A DNA stretch of 64,000 nt from Nymphaea colorata (Eukaryota > Streptophyta > Magnoliopsida > Nymphaeales > Nymphaeaceae). The DNA lies in NCBI RefSeq assembly GCF_008831285.2, contig NC_045140.1, forward strand, positions 2,955,528 to 3,019,527, written 5' to 3'. This document shows, piece after piece, positions 1 through 12,017 of the stretch; within the stretch, counting starts at the first letter, position 1; each line of letters begins with the position of its first letter. The notes beneath the pieces were generated by a model that saw only the letters and a program-made list of their open reading frames with translations, had not been told where the DNA came from and made no database searches. The position numbers and the translations under genes were made by a program.

Positions 1-3000
1 TTGCCTTATTTTCGGTTCATGCATGAGGTTGATGTAGAGCATGTGGAGAGAATCATCAGAGTGAACTTGGAGGCGCTCACTAGGGTTACCCATGTGGTGC
101 TTCCTCTCATGGTGAAGAAGAGGAGAGGGGTCATCCTCAACCTTGGCTCTGCTGCCGGATCTGTCTTGCCTGCTTACCCTTTTAGTGCTCTCTATGGTGC
201 AACCAAAGCGTAAGTTCTCTCTCTTTCAGCACTTATAAATTTCATAGTAACAAAAAATGCGTTTTTTTTTTTAAAAAAAATGGTTTTATACTTTTAAAAA
301 TAGGTTAGCAAAAAAAAATCCAGTTTGTTTGAAAAAGTATTCAAAATGTAGAAACTCCAAAAAATGCGTTTTTTCAAGATTTTTTGCATCTTTCATATTT
401 TCTGTTGCTGCATTTTGACTTTCACATTATTTTTTTTTGCATTTTCTAGGATGTTTCTTTTTAATTTCTTAAAAATTGTAGAGATTTTACTAAAAAAGAA
501 ACTTTACTGTACGGTATATGAGAAAAACCTCGCCATTTAAAACCTGTAAACAATATTTATGATTATGTTTATAATTTAGTTGTTCTCTCCTTTTTGCCAT
601 GAAATCTACCCATGATTTTAGAACCCGGGAATGTTTTGTAGTATTATCCGCCACTTCATGCTTTAAAATTGGTATATGACTGACAAAAGCTGATTTTTGG
701 GAACTTATATTTTGTCTACATAACACTATGTTTTGTGCATTTTTTGTATAACATCGGCGTTGCTTATGCCTCTGTCTCACAACATCCTCGAACTTTCAAA
801 GCATTTCTTTCAAGAATTTGAGATAAAGAGGATAAAGCATGGATGGACTAAATAGCAACCAGCACATCCAATCAAAGGCAGAGATAGGTGTGGACATTGT
901 GTGGGCAAATGAGAAAATAGACCCACAAGAATTTTTATTACTATCTTGATATTTCAGGGGATTTCTCTTTATTTACATATTTGTGCTCTCTTAAAAATTT
1001 AATATTTCATTATTGGTGCTCTTTTAATAGTTCAACTCCTAAAGAATAATATCCAATGACTTGAATACCCGATCAAGTTGGCCAAGATCATGACAGAATT
1101 TTCTGAACGGCTATAGTACAGTCATGCCATGTGGACCTTATTAAATATGCTCCCTAGATCTTTGTTTAATAATCAATGTCTTATCAAATATGCTCCTTAG
1201 ATCTTTGTTTAATAATCAATGCCCGATTAAATATGCTCCTTAGATCTTTGAATAATCACTTGCATGTATTGATGTTTTTCCAGCCTGGGGTCTATACACG
1301 AAGTACTGGTTATATAATATGCATAATTAATTGAGTCAAACTTACAAAAGCTCAGTGTCCATCAAAATGCTTGTGGGCAAGAGTTGATATATTAATATAA
1401 TGCAACAGTAATAATAACAATAATAGTTATATTGTTATTATTATGGAAATTTTACAGAAGTACGTGCGTTTAATTTTTGACTGGCAGTTTCATAGAAAAG
1501 AGTAGTCAAATGAAAAAAGTTCAAACTTAAAATCATTATTTTGTTATACCACGACATTTGAATGTCGTTTTGTGAGAATTTCTTATGCAAATTGGGTAGA
1601 AATCCTTAACATGTGGATTGCAAATGGATGAGAGCGCTTGTGATCATTTTCATACTTGAACGTAAAGAACTTTGCAGCAAATTAAAGTCTATTTGCAGTA
1701 AAACAATATGAAATGTGGAGATCAGTATGTTATGAGCCATAGCTACTTTTCAGCAAATTAACTCCCTCTTTCTCTCTCACTCTCTCACATCAGTCAATTT
1801 TGTTCCAGATATATTCATCATTTCTCCAAAACCCTCAATGTTGAGTACAAAAGATTTGGCATCCATGTGCAGTGTCAGGTAAGTTTAAACTTCTATTGAT
1901 CAGTAGTAAGTTTTTTTTTTTTTGTCATAAGGTGAGGTGCTATTTTTCCATCGCATTTATTGCCTCCCCATCCGAATTTATAGAGCATGCTTGGTGATTC
2001 AGAAAAGTAGCACACTACCATGGGTTTTGCAACACACATCCCTTTAAAGTGAACCGTCTTGCCATCCAGTCGGCCGCTACATCTCTTGGGGGGAAATGCC
2101 AAGCATTTAATACTACATTTATTGCAAGCGTAGCCGCAGTTTTGAGTCAGTACTTCTTCAAATTAATGACCAACTATCACTACCTGCTCTCTGATATAGT
2201 CACATACAGACTAGTGTCCTTTTCCTTGGAGCTGGATACACCACCGGACAGCTGGCTCTTTAAGAGGAAGCATTCAGTAATTGGAAGTCTAGTTCATTAA
2301 TATTCAATTTAGGTTTTAAATTGCTATTCATTGCTGCGGTTTTTATAAATGTTTATACATAAATGATCACCTTCTCCCTCAAATCACTTCCTGCTTTCCA
2401 GAAAAGCTATTAAAGTCAGACATGCTGCAATTAGAAGGTGGCAGTTCTTTACTCTCTCAGAATCTCAGCAGCTAGGGATGCAAGTAGGTTAGATTTTAGA
2501 AGAGGTGGTCATGTGCACCCGGTACAACAACGGCGTACTGTGTTCATATAACCAACTTCGGTTTAATTTGTTTTTCTAACTGCAAAGGATTCGATTCCTT
2601 TTTTTATATTTAGCAACTGATTTTAATCACACTTGTTTGTATATTACTAAATCTCTACTGCACACTCATCAGAGAAAAATTTAACGAAAGTACAGACTAA
2701 TGGCAGAGCTGAGACATGATCTAGGCTTCCAATTACTTGACACCCATCAAGTTAATCATCTCTAAACCACTGTTTAATTTGGTTTTTGGAATCCTAGAAC
2801 TTAAATCCAAGCAAACAAACTGCAGATGGGATTCCTTTCTTTAGTCGGTCTGATCTATTTCTAAAAGATAATTATGTTCCTTTATTGGAAAGTTTCTACT
2901 TGCTTGTTTCCTAGGCCCCATTCTTCGTGGCGACGAAATTGTCAGCCGTGAAGGCTTCGCTCTTCGTTCCCACAGCTGATGACTATGCAGAGCGGTGCCT

Positions 3001-3178
3001 GCGTTGGATAGGCAACCATGATCAGTCCGTCTGCTCGCCCCACTGGGCTCACTCCATCCTGTGGTTGGCGGTCGGCCTGTTGCCCGAAGCGCTGCTCAAC
3101 TTGGTAGTGTTTCGAGTTATGCTCCGCCGACAGGAGAAGAAAAAGAAGAAGGAGGAGAATGATCGTCTCAAGGCATAG
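1..3178 (+). CDS. KCR: Very-long-chain 3-oxoacyl-CoA reductase (KCR/KAR), copy 1, 5' end outside window
   Basis: Short-chain dehydrogenase that performs the first reduction of microsomal fatty-acid elongation (3-oxoacyl-CoA to 3-hydroxyacyl-CoA, NADPH-dependent, in the endoplasmic reticulum). The visible exons are 1-209, 1809-1878 and 2915-3178. Introns are GT-AG and phases close: the Ala codon after ATK is split across intron 1 and intron 2 is in phase 0. Seen in the sequence: NLGS followed by the catalytic Tyr-x-x-x-Lys as LYGATKA, then YIHHFSKTLN..YKRFGIHVQCQ and APFFVATK, all typical of plant KCR. The C-terminus is lysine-rich (RRQEKKKKKEENDR) but lacks a strict KKxx retrieval signal. The cofactor-binding N-terminal half lies left of base 1. 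Exons 2 and 3 have the same lengths as in the second copy at 18.5 kb, with no stop or frameshift, so the gene looks functional. The family is certain; which of the two copies does most of the work is not visible. Confidence 0.9.
1143..1262. repeat. 43-bp tandem repeat in KCR copy 1 intron 1
   Basis: A unit beginning AAATATGCTCC and running to a run of AATAATCAATG starts at 1143, 1186 and 1229, a period of 43 bp. The last unit is incomplete. The matching intron of copy 2 (about 19950-20020) has only one full and one partial unit, so the number changed after the gene duplication. Confidence 0.8.
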
Positions 3179-3512
3179 GGCGAAGAGATAGAGAAATATC
3201 ATCGGCGTCTCATGATCATCTTCTGCTGATGATTTCTGTTTCTAAATTTCACCAAATCTAGCTGTTTCATGCATGCATGTTCCCGTTGTCGCCTAAGAAC
3301 CTGGAAAAACGGCTAGGTCTTTTAAAAAAGGGTAAAATGAAACTGCAATTATGAGGCTTTGTGCATGTATATTCTGATTTTCAATGCAAAACCTGTTTCA
3401 TCTTTCTCAGAACTATATCTCATACTATACTCTCTCCCCAAATTAATAACTAGATAATCCTAATTTTACTGCGGTATTGTTGCAATCAAATACAAATTAA
3501 CTAGTAAGCTTT

Positions 3513-3622
<110 letters not shown>

Positions 3623-3931
3623 CTCTAAACCCTCATATAGCATGTTTTGACGTGAATAATCTAGCCAGTCAATTCCAAGAAAATCAAATGGTAGAGATTA
3701 TGTTGTAAATATAAAATTTAATTTATTTTTTCAAGTGTTCAAAATACTCAATGAAAGAATGAAATAAAGGTTCCTTTAAATGATACCTTTTTGGTTTTTT
3801 TGAAGGATATCTCAAACTCTTTGAAATACAACTTGGGTTTCATATTTGCAATTTAATTTTCATCATTTGATTTCATAAGAATTGATAGTATCGATAATTT
3901 CCATCTAATCTGGTATATGAAGGCCTGGTAG

Positions 3932-3962
<31 letters not shown>
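3932..3962. repeat. (AT)n microsatellite
   Basis: Pure AT dinucleotide run. The duplicate locus at 22387-22428 also has an AT run, there enclosed by inverted flanks. Confidence 0.9.
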
Positions 3963-4429
3963 ACAGCAAACTACCTCCATGGGTTGAATGATCTTTTTTT
4001 TCAATTTTATATCACCAAAAAACATCTATAAATGGTGCATTCTGTAAATAGGAACCAGCAAGTACGGTCGCCAATGCACATTTTGCGATGGTTTTTAATG
4101 ATAGTTTTTTTTTTTTTTAAGACTGACCATAGAGGAAGCTAACTGTTTTCAATTGTAAAGATTTCTCTCGCACATGCATCCTTACACACACACCCCTCTG
4201 GAAGCTAAAGCTAAGTTACTCATTTTCTGTAATGTGCAATTTAGGCTTTTGTCCTGCAACCTGATATGTGTGCGATTTTTAACTGCATTCTTGGGATACT
4301 GCATTCCAACCAACGAAGCTGCTTGGTGCAAAGCACTACCAAAGAGTGCAGTGCATTGTGCAAATTTTCCCGACTTTGCAAGTGCTTTGTTACTATCCAT
4401 GATCAATTCCCCAAAAAAATGATGCAAGA

Positions 4430-4461
4430 TTCATGGAACACTGTAACAAGCGTTCCATGAA
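4430..4461. repeat. Small perfect hairpin, 10-bp arms
   Basis: TTCATGGAAC and its exact inverse GTTCCATGAA are separated by 12 bases. The same hairpin is kept at 23447-23478 in the other duplicate. It sits near the end of the duplicated segment and may be the remnant of a small inverted-repeat element. Confidence 0.7.
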
Positions 4462-4861
4462 TTTGCCTTATTTTTTAAAACAATTTCATAAAACAGTAAT
4501 AATAGAATGTTGTTGTCAAACGACCCTGAGAGCAAGGGGAATTCGAGGGCTCCATTCTTTATGAGGCGGTGGGTTGTTACTAAAACATTGTCCCAAACTG
4601 GATAGTTTTACTCAGATCCGTGAAAGCAAAAAGGACCTAAATTGCCACTGGACTCAGATTCACTTTGTAGTTTATGTATTTGATTCTGCTTCTATGACAA
4701 AAAACCGACAAGGATGCGACCTGATTGATTAGATGTAAAAGCTGGATTTGGTTTCGATTTTAAAATTTGAATCCCAAATCTGAATCTAAGCCCTACAAGA
4801 ATTAGGGAAGATCCAATAGAAATTGATATGGTAAATGGTCGATCCAATCTAAGTCTGAACC

Positions 4862-5112
4862 ATTTAGATCACTACCAAGACTACTGCAATGTGGGTGGAA
4901 ATGCTTTGAGTACAGCCAGGAGATCCTCCATTCAGGATTTGTGCCACTGGTTCCTTATGATCTCCCACTTTGTAAAATGCATTTCCATTGATACTAGCAA
5001 GGATTAAGGAACCTCCTCCACTCAATGTCAACTGAAGGGTAACATTTACGAGAATCAAACTAGAGACACACTGTCCATGTGCTGTAGGTCCGATTAGCTA
5101 CACCACACACCA
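4862..5112 (-). mobile_element. Candidate tRNA-derived SINE (minus strand)
   Basis: Read on the minus strand, the segment starts with a tRNA-like head. TAGCTAATCGG resembles a polymerase III A box, and about 40 bases on AGTTTGATTCTC resembles a B box (GGTTCGANTCC). An AT-poor body follows and carries a 64-codon open frame of no recognisable family. I see no clear poly-A or poly-T tail and no confident target duplication, so the limits are approximate. A fragment of an unknown gene is the alternative. Confidence 0.4.
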
Positions 5113-7206
5113 GTTGGCGAGAGAGAGCTTTCAAGTCCAAATGTACATTTTTCAATTTTTAATGTAACTGCAAAAGGCATACGTGGGTGGCATCACGTGA
5201 ACTGTAAGATCTAATGTGGTCAATGGTTCCGAAGCAGATGAACAGAAGACTCTCTCAAGAAATCAAAATGTAGATTCCGGGATGAACAAAAGGGCGGGCG
5301 CTTTAGATGCGTCCAAAGCATCGAAAAATATATGCTCAAAATCTGGGCAAGATATTGTGACGGTACTAAGGGGGAAGAAGTCACGATCAGGAAGGAAATG
5401 GTCTCTTTCTTTTGTGGCATATAATGAAACAGCAGTTTTCACCATGATTTGGAAGGTGGTGACAAAGTTGAAAACCCCACGCAACTTCTCATCTTTTTCC
5501 GTAAACAGAAAAACGAAAAGGCCACCAAAGCAGCCATGTACTGTAAGGGGTCTTTTACTTGATGAAACACTTTGTGAATGTTTTATGAATATACCTTAAA
5601 GATTGAGGTAAGTTCATAGACACCTAGTTCTTGTGTTTCATGTTAAGTAGATTCTTGAAACACTTACAAAGTGTTCCAACTGCCAACGACATAGGAAAAC
5701 AAAGGATTGGGTGGAGGCTTTGGCTTTCAGCTGGGAAGTGGATCTATGAAAAAAAGAAAAGGCCAACCTTATCACTGAAAGGTCTGATCATTTTTCTCAT
5801 ACCTCTGCTTGTACAACATCATTGCACCAATGTGTCGAGCTGGTTCGGTACCAAGGTGGACCCATTGTACAACCATCAACTGAAATTTTGCACTACCATC
5901 ATTTGCAGTCGAGTAACTTAGTTGAAGTACTGCTGATAGATGGAACTCTCACTGGCACAGCCCTCAGACCAGCTACACTAAGCCATTTGAGGCTTCTTAT
6001 TTCTGTTTCTGGCTTCTCTCTATCTCTCTTTCTTTTTTCCCACATTGCTTCTCCAATGCATTCCTAAAAGTGTCCACACTATGTACAGGCACACACTAAA
6101 TGCTTGAAAGTAAATTAACCATATAATCAAGAAAATCATCTTGTGATCAGAAAGAAGCAATTGTGAAATCAACAGACCATGAACACATTCATTGGCATAA
6201 GCATTCATAACTGCATTAATTTACAAGCCTCCTACACACTGTATAAGGTCTCCATGAGAGAGGAATCCCCAACCTCTCGGCATGTTTCAAATATTGCTCA
6301 GAAATATAGGCCACAAGGTGGGCATCAGTTATCAAAAAGGCTTTCTTGGTAAGCGCAGATGCATAGTAATAAGAATTAAGTTAATCACATGCACAGATCA
6401 AGACCAGCCTGGTCCATCAACTAGGCAGAGGACAAATGGAATGTGATAACAAGTGAATCGAGGAACAGAATATCCGATATGGACATGATCACAGAGATCG
6501 GATATTGAAAAACAGTGGCATGTATAATTTTATAAATACATAAGAAAAGCAAATTCAAGAGCCTACGAGTAGTTACTTTGGTTCTTGTGATCCAAATGCT
6601 ACAGTCAATTCAAGTATATCAGCAAGTTGCTGAGACGCGCGAGGTACCCTGTAGCTGGGTATGTCAACAAATCGGATATATCTTTAACTGTATTCATTTT
6701 TTCCGATATTCATATATTCGGATTCGAGTAAAAATAAAGAAAAGTTATATCCAAACCGGAGTCCAAAATCTGATTAATTCACAATCTGAATCCAATGTTT
6801 ACATTCACATCCAAAAGCTTGCTTTAAGTGTGTTGCGCATACAATCTTCTAATTGTTCAGTTTAAGTTACCAAATGTAAATTTCACTTCTAATATCCAAG
6901 TCCTCCCCCAAAAGAAACTTAAATTGCCGTTGTGACTTGTATCAACAATAACATTTTATGTATTATAGGCTAACATTCGGTGTATTTTTATGTATTGGGT
7001 AGGCTGGTGTTCATGGGAGTTGAGATGTGTCTGTAGTCTACAGCGGCAGAGAGGATCTTCTATTGAGAAGGCCAGATTTTTTTTTTCGTAGGGGCTAATT
7101 GTAGTTTACAAAACTTTCACAATGCCAAAATTAGATTTTTGAAAAATATTACAATGTAAACGATGATTTTCCAAAGTCGTGGACGGAGGGGGAGTAATGG
7201 TCTCTA
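5113..7206. other. Intergenic, no supportable gene
   Basis: Open frames here (for example 5216-5599, 127 codons) match nothing I recognise and have no splice or codon pattern of a gene. An inverted repeat is built from AACACTTTGTGAA at about 5563 and its inverse ACAAAGTGTTCC near 5666. From about 6655 there is an AT-rich tract with repeated ATCGGATAT and GGATTCG words, beginning GGGTATGTCAAC, which resembles the terminus of the element at 7207-7646. Confidence 0.6.
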
Positions 7207-7646
7207 ACTAGGGATGCCAATATTTTTTATTTGGATTCGATATTCTACCGAACCATTCTAAAAAATCAGATATGGGAAAAAAAATTATATGTGATTAAAA
7301 AATCTGATCCGATTCGGTTTATCCAGTAGAATTCAGATTCGGACATGCATAAATATCTGATCAAATTCTGATCTAACATAAATATTACATATCCAAAATT
7401 TCTACACTTTTAAAATCGGCCAAATTTGGTTCAAATTTTGGATTCTGATTCGAATATGAATGTAAAAATCGGATTTGGATCATATTAATATTATGAAATC
7501 GGATTTTGGATTCAGATTCGGATATGACTTTATTTTTTGTTCGAATTTGAATCGACATTCAAATTTGAATATGTGAATCTCCGAAAAAATGGATATGATC
7601 AAGGATATTACATCGTATTCGAATCTAATCCATTGACATACCTAAC
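7207..7646. mobile_element. MITE-like element with short imperfect terminal inverted repeats
   Basis: The left end is ACTAGGGATGCCAAT (7207-7221). The right end is ATTGACATACCTAAC (7632-7646), whose inverse matches the left at 11 of 15 positions. The 440-bp interior is AT-rich and dense in GGATTCGG, ATATCTGAT and CAAATTTG words in both orientations, and it has no coding potential. No target duplication is clear. Related tracts occur at about 6655-6860, 30980-31200 and 57230-57420. Confidence 0.55.
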
Positions 7647-9538
7647 CCTGCCAGCCTTGCCTTGGGTCGGCCCTAGTATGTAGAGATTGAAAGGCCATCG
7701 ATGTTGCTGGATTTCTGTCAAGTAGTCCCCTACTCCTATTACCGTGTTAACCCCTCAGATGCAGGGACTACATGTCAAAATGAAGGCATGAAACTTCTGC
7801 AAGCTTCGGACCAACATTTTCTGATGGTGAGAATCGTGCAAGTTTATTGTTCTCCAAAATGGACAAACCATCATAAAGTGATGAAATGTCTTTAGAAAAC
7901 TCAATGGCAATGAAGATCAATTATGTTAAATTGACTGAATAAATGCAAAGGAAATACAAATTGGTGGTAGGATAAGTATACAACCTTGTAATCCTTGGTG
8001 ATACCACTTGAGATTGATGCATTCTATTTCTGTTGTAGGCTGGTTAATAATGGACAAACTTTAGATAGTTTCCAACTTTTCTGAGAGCAAGTACTTCTAC
8101 TCATAGATGTGATAGTAATAACTGGGAAGTATTCAAACTACAACATGTCAATACATAGTAGCAAGAAAACAATTGTGCCCATGAACAACCGGTACTTGAG
8201 CACTAGATTACAACAAGATCATTATTTAGAGGAAGCAACTGTGTCCAAAAGCATACCTTCACTTCTGATTTGTTGAGTGTTTATCATGAATGTATGGGGT
8301 AGAGAAACTGCTACTTCTACCAAGAGAGGGCAGCTTTTGAAGGCCATCATCATTCCCACAAACAGGTATCAATAGTAGAAAGTCTAGTGACATAGAAGAA
8401 TACCTAAATTAATCAATGTTATCTGGTGATAAATGTAATAGAAAATTAAACACAAAATATCAATAGTAAAAAGTTGAACTAATGCTAATATTGAATTGCC
8501 AGGCAATAATAGCATGGCTTTAGCAATTATATATACCAATAATAGCATGGCTTTAGCAATTATATATAGAAAGATATGAGAAAGAAAAAGCTCCTTTAAA
8601 ATAAACAGTCCCATTGAATTGCCAGGCAATTTCATTTCACCCTTTAATAATTGGTAGTCAGATTTTATGACCTAGTTTCTCTTATTCTTTCGCATCAATA
8701 AATGGATGGGATATCCCGGGCCATGGCCCTTTTGCCACTAAGTAAAAAGTGTTTTTACTTACGGAGAAAGTAAAAACACTGAAACAGTGAAAGGTCTGTC
8801 ACTGATAATTTTACTGACTTTGTTGCAAAGAAAACTGTGAGTGTGGGGGCTCCAAACTTTCCCTGCCGTGATGTTTAAAACAGCGGACTTCACTGATGCA
8901 TCACCTACCCGATCAGTGAAGAGCTTTTATCTGACGCAACAATGCCAACGTCAGAGATCCCCTTGGCCATCTCCGGCACTCCAAGCCCAAGGTGGTCCTC
9001 TCACAGAAATCAGGGCCTCTCTGACGTGGACTTTACTTTCCATGCATTATTGAGAATATGTTTACTAATTACTAATGCATTTATGCTTTTTTTCCTTATT
9101 GCATCAATGAAAATATTTTTTTGGTAGTGTGTGTAACTTTTTGGGCCTTTATCTAATTTCAACAAGGGAAGGTTTTTCTGTAGAGAATCGATCTAGATTT
9201 AATCATTGTTGGGAACTTTTTTTTTTGTTTCATTAAATTAATGAATTCAACTTCAAGCAGGCAGATGGGTAAGATTAGCAATCAAGATCAGCGGCTGTTG
9301 TGTGGTGAATCTAAATCTATTATTAATTGGACTTTTGTTTGTCAAAGTTCATTACATAAATTCAAATTCTAATGACATGGAGAGATGGGTAAGGTCAACC
9401 ATCAATCTCTCTCTTCGCAGTCATTGGGACCATCTCGCTAACAAATCCCTTGAACTTGGCTCCTCCTCTGGATCTTTGAGTTTGCTTTCGGCCTCTCTAA
9501 CCCGCCAAGCAGGGGTGGAGAGAGGGAGAGAGCCACCT
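7647..9538. other. Intergenic DNA with a 33-bp local duplication
   Basis: No gene is supportable. At 8504-8568 a 33-bp unit (CAATAATAGCATGG and on to TATATATA) occurs twice in tandem. GAATTGCCAGGCAAT occurs at about 8492 and again at about 8614. The stretch 8700-9060 is less AT-rich and holds overlapping open frames of 60-70 codons that I do not recognise. Confidence 0.6.
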
Positions 9539-9539
9539 A

Positions 9540-9712
9540 GGCCATCGCCCCACCCCAGCCAATTAAAAAAAAAATTACATTGAAAAAATTAAAAAATTTT
9601 AGTGGTGGTATATATTGTTTGGATTCGAATTCAGTTTAGCCTTAACTGGATCCAAAGGTTGAACTGTTCGGCGCACCCTTAAAAAAAATCCTGGCTCTGC
9701 CCCTACCACTAA
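9540..9712 (-). mobile_element. Dispersed repeat with a GGCAGAGCCAGG terminus
   Basis: On the minus strand the right end reads TAGGGGCAGAGCCAGG followed by an A/T-rich body, ending in a GGGGTGGGGC tract. The same layout recurs at about 59630-59760 (GCAGGGGCAGAGCCAAGG), and related forms at about 60170-60300 and 60860-61000. Sequences beginning with a variant of GGCGGAGCCAGG are common small transposon remnants in plants. The class cannot be fixed from this window. Confidence 0.45.
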
Positions 9713-11548
9713 GTGCCACCTATCTTTGCATCATGTTGACTTTACTATTATGCTCTTTGTAGAAGCATGCATTGGGTAGATTTGCCAATCTGCCTTTAGA
9801 ATATCTTGGTCTTCTGGTTTTCTCTTTCCCTCCAACTTCCTTTTTTTGGGATTCCTTAAAACAACTGAAGTCGGCTCGCCTCCAAGGCTGGTAAGGAGAG
9901 TTGCTTTCCCTTTCTATGGCTTACTTTGTGAGAGAAAGTTACTTGCATAGGGCGCACTATGTGCAGTAAAGGAGAGAATGTCAATTTGGTAATTTATTAA
10001 AAAGAAATGTCTTCCATAATTTTTTTTATTTTTTTCATTTAATGTTTCTTTTTCAGTATGAACTAAATGTATTTTAGTCATTAACCATACTAATGCACGG
10101 AAAAATCGTGCACCAATATGGTGCATATAACCAAGTTTGTTACTTTGGTTAGACAATGACTAACATCGACCCTCCTGGATGCTTTGTCCCCCAACAACCC
10201 CCTATCGTTGTTAGATGCCTTAACATCATCCTTCGTCGCTTCCTCTACGGTGGTGATGCTCCTCTATTTGGTTGGTGCATTGGGATATTGTCACTCGGCA
10301 TCTGCACCAATCATGTTGGGGATCCCGACCTATGTCGTACCGATGAGGTGCTTTGCTCATGGATTTGGCGTCTGCAGTCTCTGACTCCTATATTTGTGTG
10401 CTCATCCATGCTGACCACCCAGCCCCTCATGCTTAGTGTGATTTTCACTTGTGGTTTCTCCCATGGTGGAGCTAGAAATTTTTTGCTGAGGGCAGTCCAA
10501 ATCTAAGTTTCAAATCTTAAGAGCCCGTTTGATGGGCTGGAAAAACCCTGTATCTCAAAAAAAAAATTCAAATTTTAAAATTTTTTCCAGTTTATCTTTC
10601 AAACGTGGAAAAATATTTGTGACCGTTGAGGCTGGAATCGAAATTTTTTTTCCCAAAATATCTTTCCACCGTGAGAGGTGAAAACATTTTTTCGAATTTT
10701 TTTTTCTCGTTCCAGTATGTAAATAATGTATTTTTTTTGTGCTGGTGTGGGCAGAAATAATATAGCTCCGCCTTTGCCTTCCCCCCTCTTTTCCTTCACC
10801 TTTGCCTACACCAGCAATAATGTAGTTCTGCCTCTTTCCTTCCTCCCTCTTTTCCTTCACCTTGACTACTTGTCTCTATCTGACATCCCTTCTTGGCCCT
10901 TAGTCTCATCTCCCAACTTTTATCTCATTTTCTATTATTTTGCTACAGTTAGCCCGACTCCTTTTTGGCATCCAAAGACCCCTCTCTAATTTTGTGATTC
11001 TTCACTTTGAGCTGTCATCCTGGCTTTTCATCACCAGTTACATTAATACATTTGATCACCTTCAACGTTTAGGCATTCATTTACCCAACCAGTGCGTCCT
11101 AGGTTCCCACCATCACCTTTTTACCACTTGTCAGGTTTTCATCACATGCTTTCCAATGCATTGCCTTTCTTACTGGGGATGTTTAACGAGTTGCACCAAC
11201 TCGAGCTTGACTAGGACTCACCCAGTTATGTTCGAATCGAGCTCAGAATTGGGTTTGACTTGCGTGAACTCGATTCAATTAACTGGAGTAGGCTCGCTTA
11301 CAACTAGGTACGATTTTTGTAATTTTGGATACCTAAAATGGGCATAGGATAAAAATGGGGAGATTTTAACCTGGTTTTAAATGCAATAAAAAGTGGGGGT
11401 CATTTTGTAAGTCAACCTAACATGGCATAATACCTTCTTATATGTTATGTTTCTACTCTTTGTTTTTACCCTCTCTCTCTCTCTCTCTCTCTAACCCTCA
11501 AAGTTTCTAACAAGCCGTAGTAGCAGCAGTATCGCCCATAGTCTAGGT

Positions 11549-11597
<49 letters not shown>

Positions 11598-12017
11598 GTG
11601 TGTATGTGTGTGTGTGTGTGTGTGTGTGTAGCCCTCAATGTAAAAGGATCCTATTTTCCCACTTTTTGATCAAACCAAAAAATAAAACTACTACATTCCA
11701 GGAAAGAACCAGCTAAGTTTATTTCTTTTTAATTGTTGTTATTAACAAGAGATGTAGTTGTTATTTCTTCTTTTTTCTCTTATGTTTTGATCGGCCTCCA
11801 TTAAAACTTTAAAACTAAAGTTCACCCCATAGTGAAAAATTCCTAGCTTAAGTTCACCCTCATAGTGAAAATTCCTAGCTTGGTCCCTAGTGAAGGCTTG
11901 AAGAACAAGACAAGACAGGCTCATGAAATAGTGCATTTAATAGCAAATGAGATAATTGAAACTGACCCAATACTGTCACCTTTGATGGGGACCCTAAAGG
12001 GGGGTGGGGGAAAGGTG
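9713..12017. other. Intergenic DNA with repeats and microsatellites
   Basis: No gene is supportable. A tandem duplication of roughly 65 bp lies at 10741-10862 and includes CTCTTTTCCTTCACCTT twice. At 11190-11300 there are repeated CTCGA and ACTCG words of the kind found in the MITE at 46.1 kb. At 11470-11628 two CT runs and an AT then GT run form compound microsatellites. Between 11818 and 11885 a short unit containing AGTTCACCC..TAGTGAAAA is repeated. Confidence 0.6.

Noticed and set aside
5216-5599. 127-codon plus-strand frame
   Set aside because: No recognisable domain, no conserved neighbour, no promoter or splice context; chance frame in intergenic DNA.
10156-10506. 116-codon plus-strand frame
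   Set aside because: Low-complexity translation, overlapped by another frame of similar quality; no family recognised.
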